A DNA stretch of 64,000 nucleotides. Origin: Proteus hauseri ATCC 700826. GTDB lineage: Bacteria; Pseudomonadota; Gammaproteobacteria; Enterobacterales; Enterobacteriaceae. Position numbers and translations under genes: made by a program. Below the pieces are notes generated by a model. The model ran no database searches. It had not been told where the DNA came from and saw only the letters and a program-made list of their open reading frames with translations. The stretch is from contig NZ_LXEV01000021.1 in the NCBI RefSeq assembly GCF_001654965.1, forward strand, positions 62,001 to 126,000. The letters are read 5' to 3'. Below, piece by piece: positions 33,515 to 41,439 of the stretch. Position 1 is the first letter of the stretch. Each line of letters opens with the position of its first letter.

Positions 33515-34201
33515 ATGAGTAAATTACAACTGTTGGTTGTAGGATTGGTTTTTGGTTGCACGACAGGAAGTGCTTTAGCATCAACCAGTAATGAAGGTTA
33601 CTATGGTGCAGCAAGGCTCTCTAAAGTATGGCAAAAAGCAGATAGTATGGATACAAGTAGCAGACCAGGCATTGGTCAATTTGTGTCCGGTGATGAGAAA
33701 GATGATTTTTATAATGGTTCTTTAGCTGCTGGTTGTCAATTCGGTAATGGCTGGCGTACTGAAGCTGAATATACTTTTAATAAAAAAGCAGAATACACTA
33801 GCGGTTCAACGACTTTTCCTACTAGCTTTAATCATCATAAAACAGAGTCTCAACGATTAATGTTAAATGCTTATCGTGACTATGAAATTTACCAGAGGAT
33901 TTCTATTTATGGAACGGTTGGTATTGGTATAGCAAAAGTAAAATCATCGGGATGGCAAGGGAATACTTCACGCCAATATGCAAGTAATACAGATACAAAC
34001 TTGGTATATTCTCTTGGTGCTGGTGTTAGTTACGAGCCTATCGATAAACTTAATTTTGACTTAGGCTACCGTTATGTAGATTTAGGTAAAATTGAGAGTG
34101 GAATGAATCAGTTTTCTAATGCTCGAGGCTTACAAGACGAGCAAATGAAGGCACACCTTAAATCACAAGAACTTGTATTGGGTGTTAGATATTTGTTCTA
34201 A
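33515..34201 (+). CDS. Outer-membrane beta-barrel protein (OmpA-barrel/porin-like)
   Basis: A signal peptide cleaves near SALA-STSNEG (residue 22). Alternating-hydrophobic strands follow: GYYGAARLS, WRTEAEYTF, QRLMLNAYRDYEI, ISIYGTVGIGIAKV, YSLGAGVSYEP, NFDLGYRYVDLG. It ends ELVLGVRYLF, with a terminal Phe as in BAM-assembled barrels. About eight strands are expected from 228 residues. This fits the Opacity/OMP_b-brl group; adhesin or permeability roles are guesses. The ribosome site is AAAGGAACTATAAC. Confidence 0.82.
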   Translation: MSKLQLLVVGLVFGCTTGSALASTSNEGYYGAARLSKVWQKADSMDTSSRPGIGQFVSGDEKDDFYNGSLAAGCQFGNGWRTEAEYTFNKKAEYTSGSTTFPTSFNHHKTESQRLMLNAYRDYEIYQRISIYGTVGIGIAKVKSSGWQGNTSRQYASNTDTNLVYSLGAGVSYEPIDKLNFDLGYRYVDLGKIESGMNQFSNARGLQDEQMKAHLKSQELVLGVRYLF

Positions 34202-34237
34202 TTTTTTATAGTGTTATCTCATTGGTCATGTCATAAA

Positions 34238-34263
34238 AATAGCTAACTTTTGTTAGCTATTAT
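34238..34263 (+). terminator. Hairpin after the outer-membrane protein gene
   Basis: AATAGCTAAC/GTTAGCTATT 10-bp perfect stem with a 4-base loop, 40 bases past the stop. The T-run is weak. Confidence 0.6.
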
Positions 34264-34584
34264 TGATTGTAGCAGTCAGAGCGATATTTAACTTTAATCA
34301 TTTTATTTAACGATCAACTTCTATTTTTATCAGTCAATCATCAGACCAAAAGTATTCTGTTGCATATTGACGAGAAAATTATCTTAAATGTTATTTTTGA
34401 TGTTACCTTTATAAGGATATTTCAACTTTGTTGAAAAGGAGGGCATCTTAATTTAGCCTTGATACACACGTAATTTGTTAAGTTGAATTCCACATGTTTG
34501 ATTATTTAGAATAACTTGTTTTGAAGATTGATTAGGTTATCTTTTTTCATTTTATACCTCTTTAATTCCAACATAGTAAAAGAC

Positions 34585-34808
34585 TATCTGCAAAATAAAG
34601 TTTGCTATCTGAATTTTTCTATGGCTTAATAGCGTCACTGGTTTGGAAGTACAGGCCTATTTATGTTAGTAAGTTTAAAGTTGTTCCCGTTTAGCGTTAT
34701 CCTCGATACCACTTCATTGCGAATTCCTTATAATTAATTCCCATAAGTAAAAATACCAAACAAACCGCATATGCCTTATGGCAAATTAAATAAATTAAAG
34801 GAAATTCT
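34585..34808 (+). promoter_or_regulatory. Cold-shock promoter and long leader of cspA, copy 1
   Basis: A plausible promoter TTGCTA-17-CTTAAT ends near 34630. The following ~165-base leader resembles the E. coli cspA thermosensor leader. ACTGGTTTGGAAGTACAGGCC corresponds to the cold box, GTTATCCTCGATACC and ATTCCTT to the middle, and GCCTTATGGCAAATTA with AAAGGAAA to the upstream box and ribosome site. The same leader recurs at 45090-45313 with high identity. Confidence 0.75.
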
Positions 34809-35021
34809 ATGTCTAATACAATGTCTGGTACAGTAAAATGGTTCGATGAAGGTAAAGGTTTTGGTTTTATTACTCCAGCTGATGGCAGCAAAGATGTATT
34901 CGTACATTTCTCTGCAATCCAAAGTGATAGCTTCAAAACATTAGCTGAAGGCCAACAAGTTTCATTCACCATGGAAAATGGTATGAAAGGTCCTTCTGCT
35001 GGCAATGTGGTGGCTCTCTAA
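34809..35021 (+). CDS. cspA: Major cold-shock protein CspA, copy 1
   Basis: 70-residue single-strand nucleic-acid-binding protein and RNA chaperone. RNP1 is KGFGFI and RNP2 is VFVHFSAI; the ending [10 protein letters not shown] is typical. A cspA-type leader precedes it. A paralogue at 45314 differs at only a handful of residues. A small zinc-ribbon gene follows immediately on the same transcript. Confidence 0.95.
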   Translation: MSNTMSGTVKWFDEGKGFGFITPADGSKDVFVHFSAIQSDSFKTLAEGQQVSFTMENGMKGPSAGNVVAL

Positions 35022-35034
35022 AGGCACTATCACT

Positions 35035-35169
35035 ATTCGCCTCTATTTTAAATGCCCTTGTTGTAGCGGTTCACAATATAGAACATCACAATTTGATGTT
35101 TCCGTGAACAATCCACACGGCGCAAGATGTATATTTTGCAAAAGTGTGATGACAGCTCAAATAAGTTAA
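35035..35169 (+). CDS. ymcF: YmcF/YnfQ-like cold-shock microprotein, ATT start
   Basis: 44-residue zinc-ribbon protein: KCPCCSGSQYRTSQFDV followed by ARCIFCKSVMT gives two Cys pairs. It matches E. coli YmcF and YnfQ, cold-induced microproteins downstream of cspG and cspB that are reported to start at ATT. An ATT codon (35035) falls in frame six residues before the first Cys, 13 bases past the cspA stop. In the paralogous copy the same ATT is kept, while an upstream in-frame ATG seen here (35005) is followed there by TAG, which favours ATT. A terminator follows. Confidence 0.8.
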   Translation: MRLYFKCPCCSGSQYRTSQFDVSVNNPHGARCIFCKSVMTAQIS

Positions 35170-35190
35170 GCATTAAATAGTTGAATATAT

Positions 35191-35217
35191 AAAACCTCGC
35201 TTCGGCGGGGTTTTTTG
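35191..35217 (+). terminator. Terminator of the cspA-ymcF unit, copy 1
   Basis: AACCTCGC-TTCG-GCGGGGTT stem with a TTCG tetraloop and TTTTTT tail. Confidence 0.9.
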
Positions 35218-35266
35218 TTATCTACAATCTCATATCGGTCAAAGATAAAAAAATTAAGTTTTAGGG

Positions 35267-35295
35267 CTTGAAAAATACTTGCTCGTACATATTTA
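35267..35295 (+). promoter_or_regulatory. Sigma-32 heat-shock promoter of hsp20
   Basis: CTTGAAA (35267) and, 11 bases on, GTACATAT resemble the sigma-32 consensus CTTGAAA-N11-16-CCCCAT. It lies about 55 bases before the small heat-shock gene, so heat induction is inferred. Confidence 0.55.
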
Positions 35296-35351
35296 TATTT
35301 TGGGCAATTAAGATACGCCCATAATTCACTAAATACTGAAGGAGGAGTTAT

Positions 35352-35810
35352 ATGCCTAACATTAAACCTTTTTCATTATTCCCAACATTATCTGACAACT
35401 TACTTTCAAACCGTTTTGATCAGATAGATCGCCTGTTTAGTCAGTTAACAGGGAGTAAGCCAATTGCATCACCTGTACAGACTTATAACCTAAAACAGAT
35501 TGATGATAACCATTATGAACTGACAGTGAGTGTACCTGGATATCAAGAAAATGACTTAACGGTTTCATTAAAAGGAAGTCGTTTATTGATTGAAGGGAAA
35601 AAAGAAGAAAAATCAGAAGAAGATAATGATAAATGGATCCACCGAGGAATATCCCAAGGGCAATTTACATTGCAATTTGACCTCGGTAAAAATGTTAAAA
35701 TAGAAAAAGCCGATTTATCAAGTGGGCTTCTGACCATTGCTATTGAATATGAATTACCCGAAGAAGAAAAACGGCAAACAATAGCGATAGAAAATAAAGA
35801 TAAAAGATAA
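35352..35810 (+). CDS. Small heat-shock protein, Hsp20/IbpA family
   Basis: ATP-independent holdase chaperone of 152 residues. The alpha-crystallin domain (about 42-140) runs from YNLKQIDDNHYELTVSVPGY to LSSGLLTIAIEYELPEE, with the conserved G-L/A-L element. The C-terminal tail QTIAIENK contains an I-x-I anchor. The ribosome site GGAGGAG is strong. An internal-deletion copy of its 3' half and its terminator lies at 40961. It is related to but distinct from classical IbpA/IbpB. Confidence 0.88.
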   Translation: MPNIKPFSLFPTLSDNLLSNRFDQIDRLFSQLTGSKPIASPVQTYNLKQIDDNHYELTVSVPGYQENDLTVSLKGSRLLIEGKKEEKSEEDNDKWIHRGISQGQFTLQFDLGKNVKIEKADLSSGLLTIAIEYELPEEEKRQTIAIENKDKR

Positions 35811-35834
35811 TTGAGTTAGATAATGTGAATAAGA

Positions 35835-35870
35835 TTAAGGCTACGCAAATGTGTAGCCTTAATTGTTTTT
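35835..35870 (+). terminator. Terminator of hsp20
   Basis: TTAAGGCTAC/GTAGCCTTAA 10-bp stem followed by TTGTTTTT. A diverged copy follows the hsp20 relic near 41105-41143. Confidence 0.85.
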
Positions 35871-35892
35871 GTAAGGGAGCCTAAATTATATT

Positions 35893-35912
35893 AACCCAGA
35901 CTTGGCTGGGTT
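35893..35912 (-). terminator. Short hairpin after the glutathione peroxidase gene
   Basis: AACCCAG/CTGGGTT stem with a six-base loop, just downstream of the reverse-strand stop at 35928. The T-tract is poor, so this is a weak call. Confidence 0.4.
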
Positions 35913-35927
35913 CTAATGACAGAGTAC

Positions 35928-36410
35928 TTAAGTTTCAAGTGCTGCAAGGATTGTGGCTTCCATTTTTTCTGGGGTAGTGGGCGGCGCAAAGCGCTTGAGT
36001 GGTTCACCGTTACGTCCGATCAGAAACTTAGTGAAATTCCACTTGATCCGCCCACCCAGCAGGCCAGGCAGCTCATTTTTCAAATAACGAAACACTGGGT
36101 GTGCGGTGGTTCCGTTGACTTCTACTTTTTCGAACATTGGGAAACTGACACCGTAGTTAATGTGACAGGTTCGTGCTATTTCGTCGGCGTCGCCAGGTTC
36201 TTGTTTACCAAACTGGTTGCAAGGGAAACCAAGCACGACAAAACCCTGAGAGGCGTATTTTTTGTAGAGTGCTTCAAGGCTACTGTATTGTGGTGTAAAG
36301 CCACAATGACTGGCTGTATTAACTACTAGAACCACCTTACCAGCGTAGTCGGCCATAGAGACAAGTTGGCCGTCAAGAGTTGTAGCTGTAAGTTGATGAA
36401 AGGTTGTCAT
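35928..36410 (-). CDS. Glutathione peroxidase family protein (GC-rich, probably acquired)
   Basis: Thiol peroxidase of 160 residues that reduces hydroperoxides, probably via thioredoxin. The catalytic tetrad is C36 (NTASHCGFT), Q66 (GFPCNQFG), W124 and N125 (KWNFTKF). A second Cys at position 64 and one near 82 are present. Sampled stretches of the gene are about 50% GC against roughly one third in the flanks, so recent transfer is likely. It belongs to the BtuE/Gpx family, but I would not call it the native btuE. It sits in an apparent ~1.1 kb insertion between hsp20 and a hairpin. Confidence 0.9.
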   Translation of the reverse strand: MTTFHQLTATTLDGQLVSMADYAGKVVLVVNTASHCGFTPQYSSLEALYKKYASQGFVVLGFPCNQFGKQEPGDADEIARTCHINYGVSFPMFEKVEVNGTTAHPVFRYLKNELPGLLGGRIKWNFTKFLIGRNGEPLKRFAPPTTPEKMEATILAALET

Positions 36411-36940
36411 ATCAAAATCCTTAAATCAGAACCCGTCGACATCGACATTGTTACTCAGTACGTTATTATCGGCTCATAGGGCGTGGAAAGTCGTTTTCTT
36501 TTCTGATTGCGTGGCGATCTGAAATCATGTGGGGCTTGGCTTGTAAAATCAAACGAAAAAAACAACAAACAGGTGACCTTTAACCTGCCTCTCGTCGATT
36601 AAAATACCATGATGTTAGCTGAGTGTGTTTAGTACAAAACTAAACATTTTATCAGCAGCAGGCTGGCATCAACGAAGTGCAAACGTGACTTAACAATGAT
36701 ACATACAAAAAGTCACTATGGTAAGTGTTAGGCTTTCATTTGTACTCCTAGATTTTTCATCGAATTAATTAGAGAAAAATTATAATTAACTGTTATAAGA
36801 TGGATTTATTCCCTCTCTTATTATGTTGTGTAGCTTAGTAACATTCACTTTGGAACAGAGCAGATCGTCAAATTGGATTTAGTCTTAAGCCATAATTATG
36901 TTTGGTCAAATTTGAATGGATATAGCTAAATTACTAGTAT
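36411..36940. other. Upstream part of the inserted gpx segment
   Basis: Noncoding stretch, also GC-richer near the gene and then grading to AT-rich. It includes the inverted repeat at 36627-36645. No terminal inverted repeats or transposase seen. The paralogous locus at 41147-41167 lacks all of it. Confidence 0.45.
36627..36645. promoter_or_regulatory. Inverted repeat GTTTAGT-N5-ACTAAAC
   Basis: Perfect 7-base arms with a five-base centre, about 220 bases upstream of the reverse-strand gpx. It looks like an operator for a dimeric regulator or a small hairpin. The regulator is unknown. Confidence 0.35.
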
Positions 36941-37075
36941 GAAAAGATCACCTAACACAATAAAAAAATGCCGACACGCTAGGAGCCATATCGGCATATA
37001 AAATAAACGCAAGAAGTAATGTAAGTTACGTCGTACTCATTCGTATCAGACCTGTTAAATTTGATACGCTATTAA

Positions 37076-37090
37076 TAATAATCATTCTCA
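37076..37090. promoter_or_regulatory. Fur-box-like site in a gene-poor stretch
   Basis: TAATAATCATTCTCA matches the 7-1-7 Fur consensus TGATAATNATTATCA at about 13 of 15 positions. No intact gene follows on either strand for hundreds of bases, so it may be the promoter of a lost iron gene. Confidence 0.45.
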
Positions 37091-37859
37091 CTAGCAGTTC
37101 AACCCTAAATTAAATAAGGTTACTTTGATCGTTTTTTGGCCTACGCTTTGACCGCAGAATCAACATTTACTTATACCGTTCACACAAGCGCTGTGAATCG
37201 AGAGCTTTAATTAAAATAATTCGGTGGCATTAAAAAAAATAAATAAATTACAGTTTAGCCTGTACTATTTATCAGAAATGGACAGTGAATAAATATTTCA
37301 GCCATTTTAACGGACAATATCCATATGGCTGATGGTGAAATTTAACAGCTGACTCAATTAATTTGTACTATTTATTCTGCAAGTAAAAAATAATATCGAA
37401 TCGGCTCGCAAAAAATTAATCATGCTTACGACCCATTATTGGTGGTGATTGAACCCTATTGGCGTAAAAACACACAATAAAGTGGTGTTATTTGTTAGAG
37501 AAAGAAAAATAGTTTATTCATGATCACTTGCAACAAGCTAATACATAATATCAAGGTGTGGCTCTGTGATTATTTTCAATACATCAGCTGAAGAATATTT
37601 ACCTAAGGTTTTATCTACAACAATAAATTTATTAATAATAAATGCTCTTTAATTATGCGACCAATATCTTTAGATATAGTTGGTGTTTAATAACAAAATT
37701 TAAGGAATCACTTAAAAAAATTACTTATTACTCAATTTATTAGTGATATTTTTTTACAATTAGATAAATCTTATGGAAGCCAATATATGGTTGAGTTAAT
37801 TATGATAGATTGATTAGTGATGTATTAGAATGTGTATCAAATAGTATGTAGGAGATTAT
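37091..37859. other. Gene-poor stretch with short decayed reading frames
   Basis: Forward from 37325 one frame reads MADGEI, stop, QLTQLICTIYSASKK, stop, YRIGSQKINHAYDPLLVVIE and so on, which looks like a gene interrupted by stops. A second fragment near 37566 reads MIIFNTSAEEYLPKVLSTTIN. I recognise neither. Confidence 0.35.
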
Positions 37860-38195
37860 ATGAATCTATTATTAAAAAGTGTTACTTTTGCTGTCAGTCT
37901 TTTATCCGCTGGTTTTGTTATGGCGGATAATAGCGATGAGATAACGAAAGTATCTTATGCATGTGAAAATAATCAAATAATGGAAGTTATTTATATAAAT
38001 ACAGCAAAGGATGGTTATGCAATCATTAATCAAATGGACGAAATGATCCCAATGAAAATTATGAAAATGGCTTCTGGTGCAAATTATGAGGCGATGAATA
38101 AAGATTATACATATAAGCTTTATACTAAAGGTGATAAAGCCGATTTAGTTGGAGACAATGACACGCCTGTATTAAGTAATTGCAAAGCAGGTTAA
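37860..38195 (+). CDS. Periplasmic inhibitor of C-type lysozyme (MliC/PliC family)
   Basis: A signal peptide of 22 residues (cleaved after VMA) is followed by an MliC domain. It shows the paired cysteines (VSYACENN and VLSNCKAG), the lysozyme-contact segment MASGANYEA, and the KGDKADLVGDN loop. There is no lipobox Cys, so it should be free in the periplasm like PliC. It has 111 residues. It would protect peptidoglycan from host lysozyme. It is followed by its own terminator. Confidence 0.85.
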   Translation: MNLLLKSVTFAVSLLSAGFVMADNSDEITKVSYACENNQIMEVIYINTAKDGYAIINQMDEMIPMKIMKMASGANYEAMNKDYTYKLYTKGDKADLVGDNDTPVLSNCKAG

Positions 38196-38237
38196 TAGCT
38201 CGCGAGTTATTATTGAAAATTATTTGGCATTCTTATA

Positions 38238-38263
38238 AAGGTCACTCCGGTGGCCTTTTTCGT
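38238..38263 (+). terminator. Terminator after the lysozyme inhibitor gene
   Basis: AAGGTCAC-TCCG-GTGGCCTT stem with TTTTT tail. Confidence 0.85.
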
Positions 38264-38885
38264 ATCAGAGAAGTCATTATGAATATTTAACAAGGAGTAG
38301 AAATTCGTACACTATTGGCACAAATAGAGCAATAAGAGTAACGAGCTGGCGTGATAACTCATATTTCTATTAACTAAAGCATAATACACGGAAATTAAGT
38401 GGTGTCTTTCTTTTTTGATAATATTAATTTCATATTTTTCTAAGATATTTAAAAAAATAAATATTTTGAAAATGAAAAATTATTGATATTTCTACTGCTT
38501 TTTATTTCAGTTTGCGTAAAAATACCTGAGATTATTAATCTATAACGCGAGAATATGAGGATGAAAGAAGTGAAGAAAGCGGAAAAAGAAGACAATCAGA
38601 ATACTACTGAGGTACTAAAAACTGATTGATTATATAATCAGGTTGATTTCATCAAGTATTGACGCTGTTTTATTTCAAATATTGCACAAAATATCCATAC
38701 GGGAATTGCTTATTTTTCTCGTTATAAAATGCCAATTATTTATTAACGTTCACTTATGGAAAAATACGATATGATTAGATTAAGACGCTGAGAGGGAGAA
38801 TAATAAATAAACCGCTGTAGAATAAAATAATAATAAACGCCAATTGTTATAATTGGCGTTGAATTTAAATATATTATTTTAAAAA
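38264..38885. other. AT-rich spacer
   Basis: No gene that I can support. A short frame at 38557 codes for a Lys/Glu-rich peptide of about 23 residues that could be a relic. Confidence 0.35.
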
Positions 38886-39299
38886 TTAACTACCTCGATA
38901 AGTGGAGTAACCATATTGGCTTAAAAGCAATGGAATATGGTAGTGTTCATTAACATTATCTATATGGAATTCAACGGGAATTTCAGGGAAAAAGCTTTCC
39001 TTTCCTTGTGTTTTAAAATAATCTCCAGTTTTAAACACTACTCTATAGTCACCAGCAGAAGGAGGAACCGAGTTATCTGGCCAGATAGCTTTAATTCTAC
39101 CATCATTGTCAGTTTTTTCTGAGTTCAATAATACCCAATTATTTGACTGTTTTTTTTCTAATGTAACTTCAACATTAGGGGTTGGTTTTCCTGTTTGTTG
39201 ATTAAGTATATGAACACTGAGTAAGTTACTGGCTGCCATTGAAAGAGTGGGAGCCATCATTAAAGACGACAGTAATAAAAATAGAATATTCTTTTTCAT
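38886..39299 (-). CDS. hiuH: Periplasmic 5-hydroxyisourate hydrolase (transthyretin-like)
   Basis: Hydrolyses 5-hydroxyisourate to OHCU in urate breakdown. A signal peptide (cleaved about SMA-ASN) exports it. Active-site features of the HIUase/transthyretin-like family are the His in LLSVHILNQ, Arg in NDGRIKAIW, the [10 protein letters not shown] block and the C-terminal tetrapeptide YRGS that defines HIUases. It has 137 residues. No other uricolytic gene lies nearby. The ribosome site is AAAGGACA. Confidence 0.9.
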   Translation of the reverse strand: MKKNILFLLLSSLMMAPTLSMAASNLLSVHILNQQTGKPTPNVEVTLEKKQSNNWVLLNSEKTDNDGRIKAIWPDNSVPPSAGDYRVVFKTGDYFKTQGKESFFPEIPVEFHIDNVNEHYHIPLLLSQYGYSTYRGS

Positions 39300-39829
39300 A
39301 TAAATGTCCTTTCGTGATTTAAGTGGGACTATATTATCTACAATAGCTATTGAGTGACCTTACAATCATATTACAAATTTGTAATCTAGATGATTTAGTA
39401 AAAAATAGTGTGGGTTATAGTAATTGATGTATTTAGATTATCTATTAAATAATAATATTAGTGGGTGGGACATTGAAATGTCTCTTTATTTCCTTATAAA
39501 TTTATGCAGTCATAGTGTTTTTATTTATTTACGTATTTTAATAAATAAAATTTAATAGCATAGAGCTATATTGTTAAATAATATTGGTCTTCTTCCCAGA
39601 GATATTTTACAAACACTAGATTATTAGTAATGAAACTGAGGGTTTTAAAAGCGGAGAGCCTCATAATATAGTTAGTATTTTAGCTGATATAAGGCTAATC
39701 CATATGGATTGTACTAAAATAATTTATTTGATAAAGAGTTAACACGCATTTATTCGCTACCATTTTTTATTGTCATTTCTAAAATGATTATAAAAATAAA
39801 TAAAAAGCTAATCAATTTGTTTATATATG
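39300..39829. other. AT-rich spacer
   Basis: 530 bases without a recognisable gene. The part next to 39300 should hold the hiuH promoter. Confidence 0.35.
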
Positions 39830-40828
39830 TTATTGCTTTAATTTATTAGTTCTTAAAACGGGGTCAATAAACCAGTGAATGGTTGAATTTAATGCTAACA
39901 ATAGGGCAATGCTGATTGTAGATAACGTTAATATTATTATCATTAATAAATTTAACTCTATACAAAAATAAGCTAAGATTCGTAAAAAAACAAAGCAAAT
40001 AATAGGATGAATTAAATAAATTCCTAAAGCATTGTTTGATATTTTTGCATATTTATCAGTTGATAAAGAAAAATAAATAATGCTAGATCCTAAAATAATA
40101 CTTACTATGAAATTTAGAGCGTAACTAATGAATAAAGAGAGGTTTAAGTCAGCTTTAGTAATATTAATAACAAAATCATTAATGTTATTTTGATAAAAAT
40201 GTAAAACTATAGCTAAGATTGTAATGCATAAAATTGTAAAAATAGATTTTTTTCTAAGTAAGGCGATTTTTTCATCATTAATAAAATAAGCTATTATGAA
40301 AAAAGGAAAATATAAAAGAATAGAAAAAAAACTTGAAAGGTTGAGTAAATGTTTTTTTGTTAAATAAGCAACAATCAAAGATATAATTAATATTAAAAAT
40401 AAAATGATATTGTTAGATTTTATATTTTTTGGTAATACTAAGAAGAAAGCCTGCCATATGGGAATTGCTAAAAAAAACCACACTCCACTTTGAGGCGAGA
40501 AAAAATAATATTTTAAATTAAACTCATCTGAATAATAAAGAGGGATCATATCAACTGTTTGAAACGTAAAATAAATTATAATAGAGGGAAGTAAGTTATA
40601 TCTTAATGTTTCCCATGTTATATTTTTGGTCATAAATGCAACTATGAATACAAACATAGGTATTAAAGTTAGGTCGAAAATACTAATAAGGAGCGAAAAC
40701 TTATTTTTATCGACTAAATTTAAGTAAAAACTAAAAACAATAAGAGAACTTAATATAAGCTTCAACGAGGGCCAGTATGGTTGGTCATTATTTCTTACAC
40801 TTGTAGGTGCTTTAATTTCTTTTTTCAT
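39830..40828 (-). CDS. Acyltransferase-3-like integral membrane protein, divergent
   Basis: 332 residues with about ten hydrophobic helices. The overall layout, with GVWFFLAIPIWQAFF mid-protein and GIYLIHPIICFVFLRIL near the end, matches the acyltransferase-3/fucose-4-O-acetylase-like fold that O-acetylates surface sugars. In helix 1, where the family normally has a catalytic His (pattern V-x-x-x-H), this protein reads LIVFSFYLNL with no His. It may be inactive or use another mechanism. Coding GC is very low. It is monocistronic. Confidence 0.65.
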   Translation of the reverse strand: MKKEIKAPTSVRNNDQPYWPSLKLILSSLIVFSFYLNLVDKNKFSLLISIFDLTLIPMFVFIVAFMTKNITWETLRYNLLPSIIIYFTFQTVDMIPLYYSDEFNLKYYFFSPQSGVWFFLAIPIWQAFFLVLPKNIKSNNIILFLILIISLIVAYLTKKHLLNLSSFFSILLYFPFFIIAYFINDEKIALLRKKSIFTILCITILAIVLHFYQNNINDFVINITKADLNLSLFISYALNFIVSIILGSSIIYFSLSTDKYAKISNNALGIYLIHPIICFVFLRILAYFCIELNLLMIIILTLSTISIALLLALNSTIHWFIDPVLRTNKLKQ

Positions 40829-40960
40829 ACTTATGCCCTATATAAAATTAACTTATTGTATCGTATTGAGTCTCTGATTTAAAATAAATCTTTACAAAAA
40901 AGTATGGTAAAAGCCTTATTAAACGAATTTTTCAATAATTGATATTTTCTCTTACAGTAT

Positions 40961-41147
40961 ATGAAGGATAACGATAAATCAAAAATAGAAAAAACGGATC
41001 TATCAAGTGGGCTTCTAACCATTGCTATTGAATATAAACTGCCTGAAGAAGAAAGCGGTAGATAATAGGATAAAAAATAATTGAATTAGAGAATGTGAAT
41101 GAAATTAAGACTACACATTAGATGTAGCCTTAATTGTTTTTGTAAGA
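40961..41147 (+). pseudogene. Relic of hsp20 with internal deletion
   Basis: From 40961 a 34-codon frame reads MKDNDKSKIEKTDLSSGLLT and ends LPEEESGR. It joins the DNDK of the intact Hsp20 (35352) directly to its KIEKADLSSG segment, so the middle of the alpha-crystallin domain is missing. The 3' flank and the GTAGCCTTAATTGTTTTT terminator half are also shared with 35820-35871. It is a clear paralogous remnant. Confidence 0.85.
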
Positions 41148-41169
41148 TCTTCTACATTGTGAATTGTGA

Positions 41170-41265
41170 GGATAAGAAAATCATCTAATACATAATGAAA
41201 AAATGTTGATGAGCTAGGAGTTATATCAGCATATAAAATAAACGTAAAAAATAATAATGGAAGAA
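41170..41265. repeat. Diverged copy of 36946-37025 (hairpin region)
   Basis: AAATCATCTAATACATAATG and GAGCTAGGAG then CAGCATATAAAATAAACG correspond to the sequence at 36950-37015. That copy forms an ATGCCGA/TCGGCAT stem. The two copies flank the hsp20 copies but at different distances: about 20 bases here and about 1.07 kb there. Confidence 0.75.
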
Positions 41266-41304
41266 CATATTATTTGACGGTGTTACATGAACCTTGTTGC
41301 GTGA

Positions 41305-41439
41305 TTTGTAAAAGATCTTTTAACGTTACTGAGTCTTAATCATAAGTTCGTCTATCTTGCCAGTATTTTTATGGGTTACGTTGGCGTAGATGACTTGAGC
41401 AAAATTATCAAAGATAAAGTGGAGATGCAAAATGACTAG
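41305..41439 (+). pseudogene. C-terminal fragment of a phage holin
   Basis: A 44-codon frame open from a stop at 41302-41304, reading NHKFVYLASIFMGYVGVDDL and ending KVEMQND. It ends at 41437-41439, overlapping the next gene's ATG by eight bases (ATGACTAG). The hydrophobic helix, GYVG turn and charged tail suggest a LydA/lambda-type holin C-terminus, and the overlap fits a lysis cassette. No start codon for the N-terminal half was found. Confidence 0.6.

Noticed and set aside
35275-35351. Possible ROSE-type RNA thermometer before hsp20 (TTGCT and GGAGGAG)
   Set aside because: The TTGCT lies within the likely promoter spacer, about 60 bases from the ribosome site, so it would not be in the transcript.
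35916-36329. 137-codon forward frame opposite the glutathione peroxidase gene
   Set aside because: The reverse frame has all catalytic motifs of glutathione peroxidase; the forward frame is its GC-rich antisense shadow.
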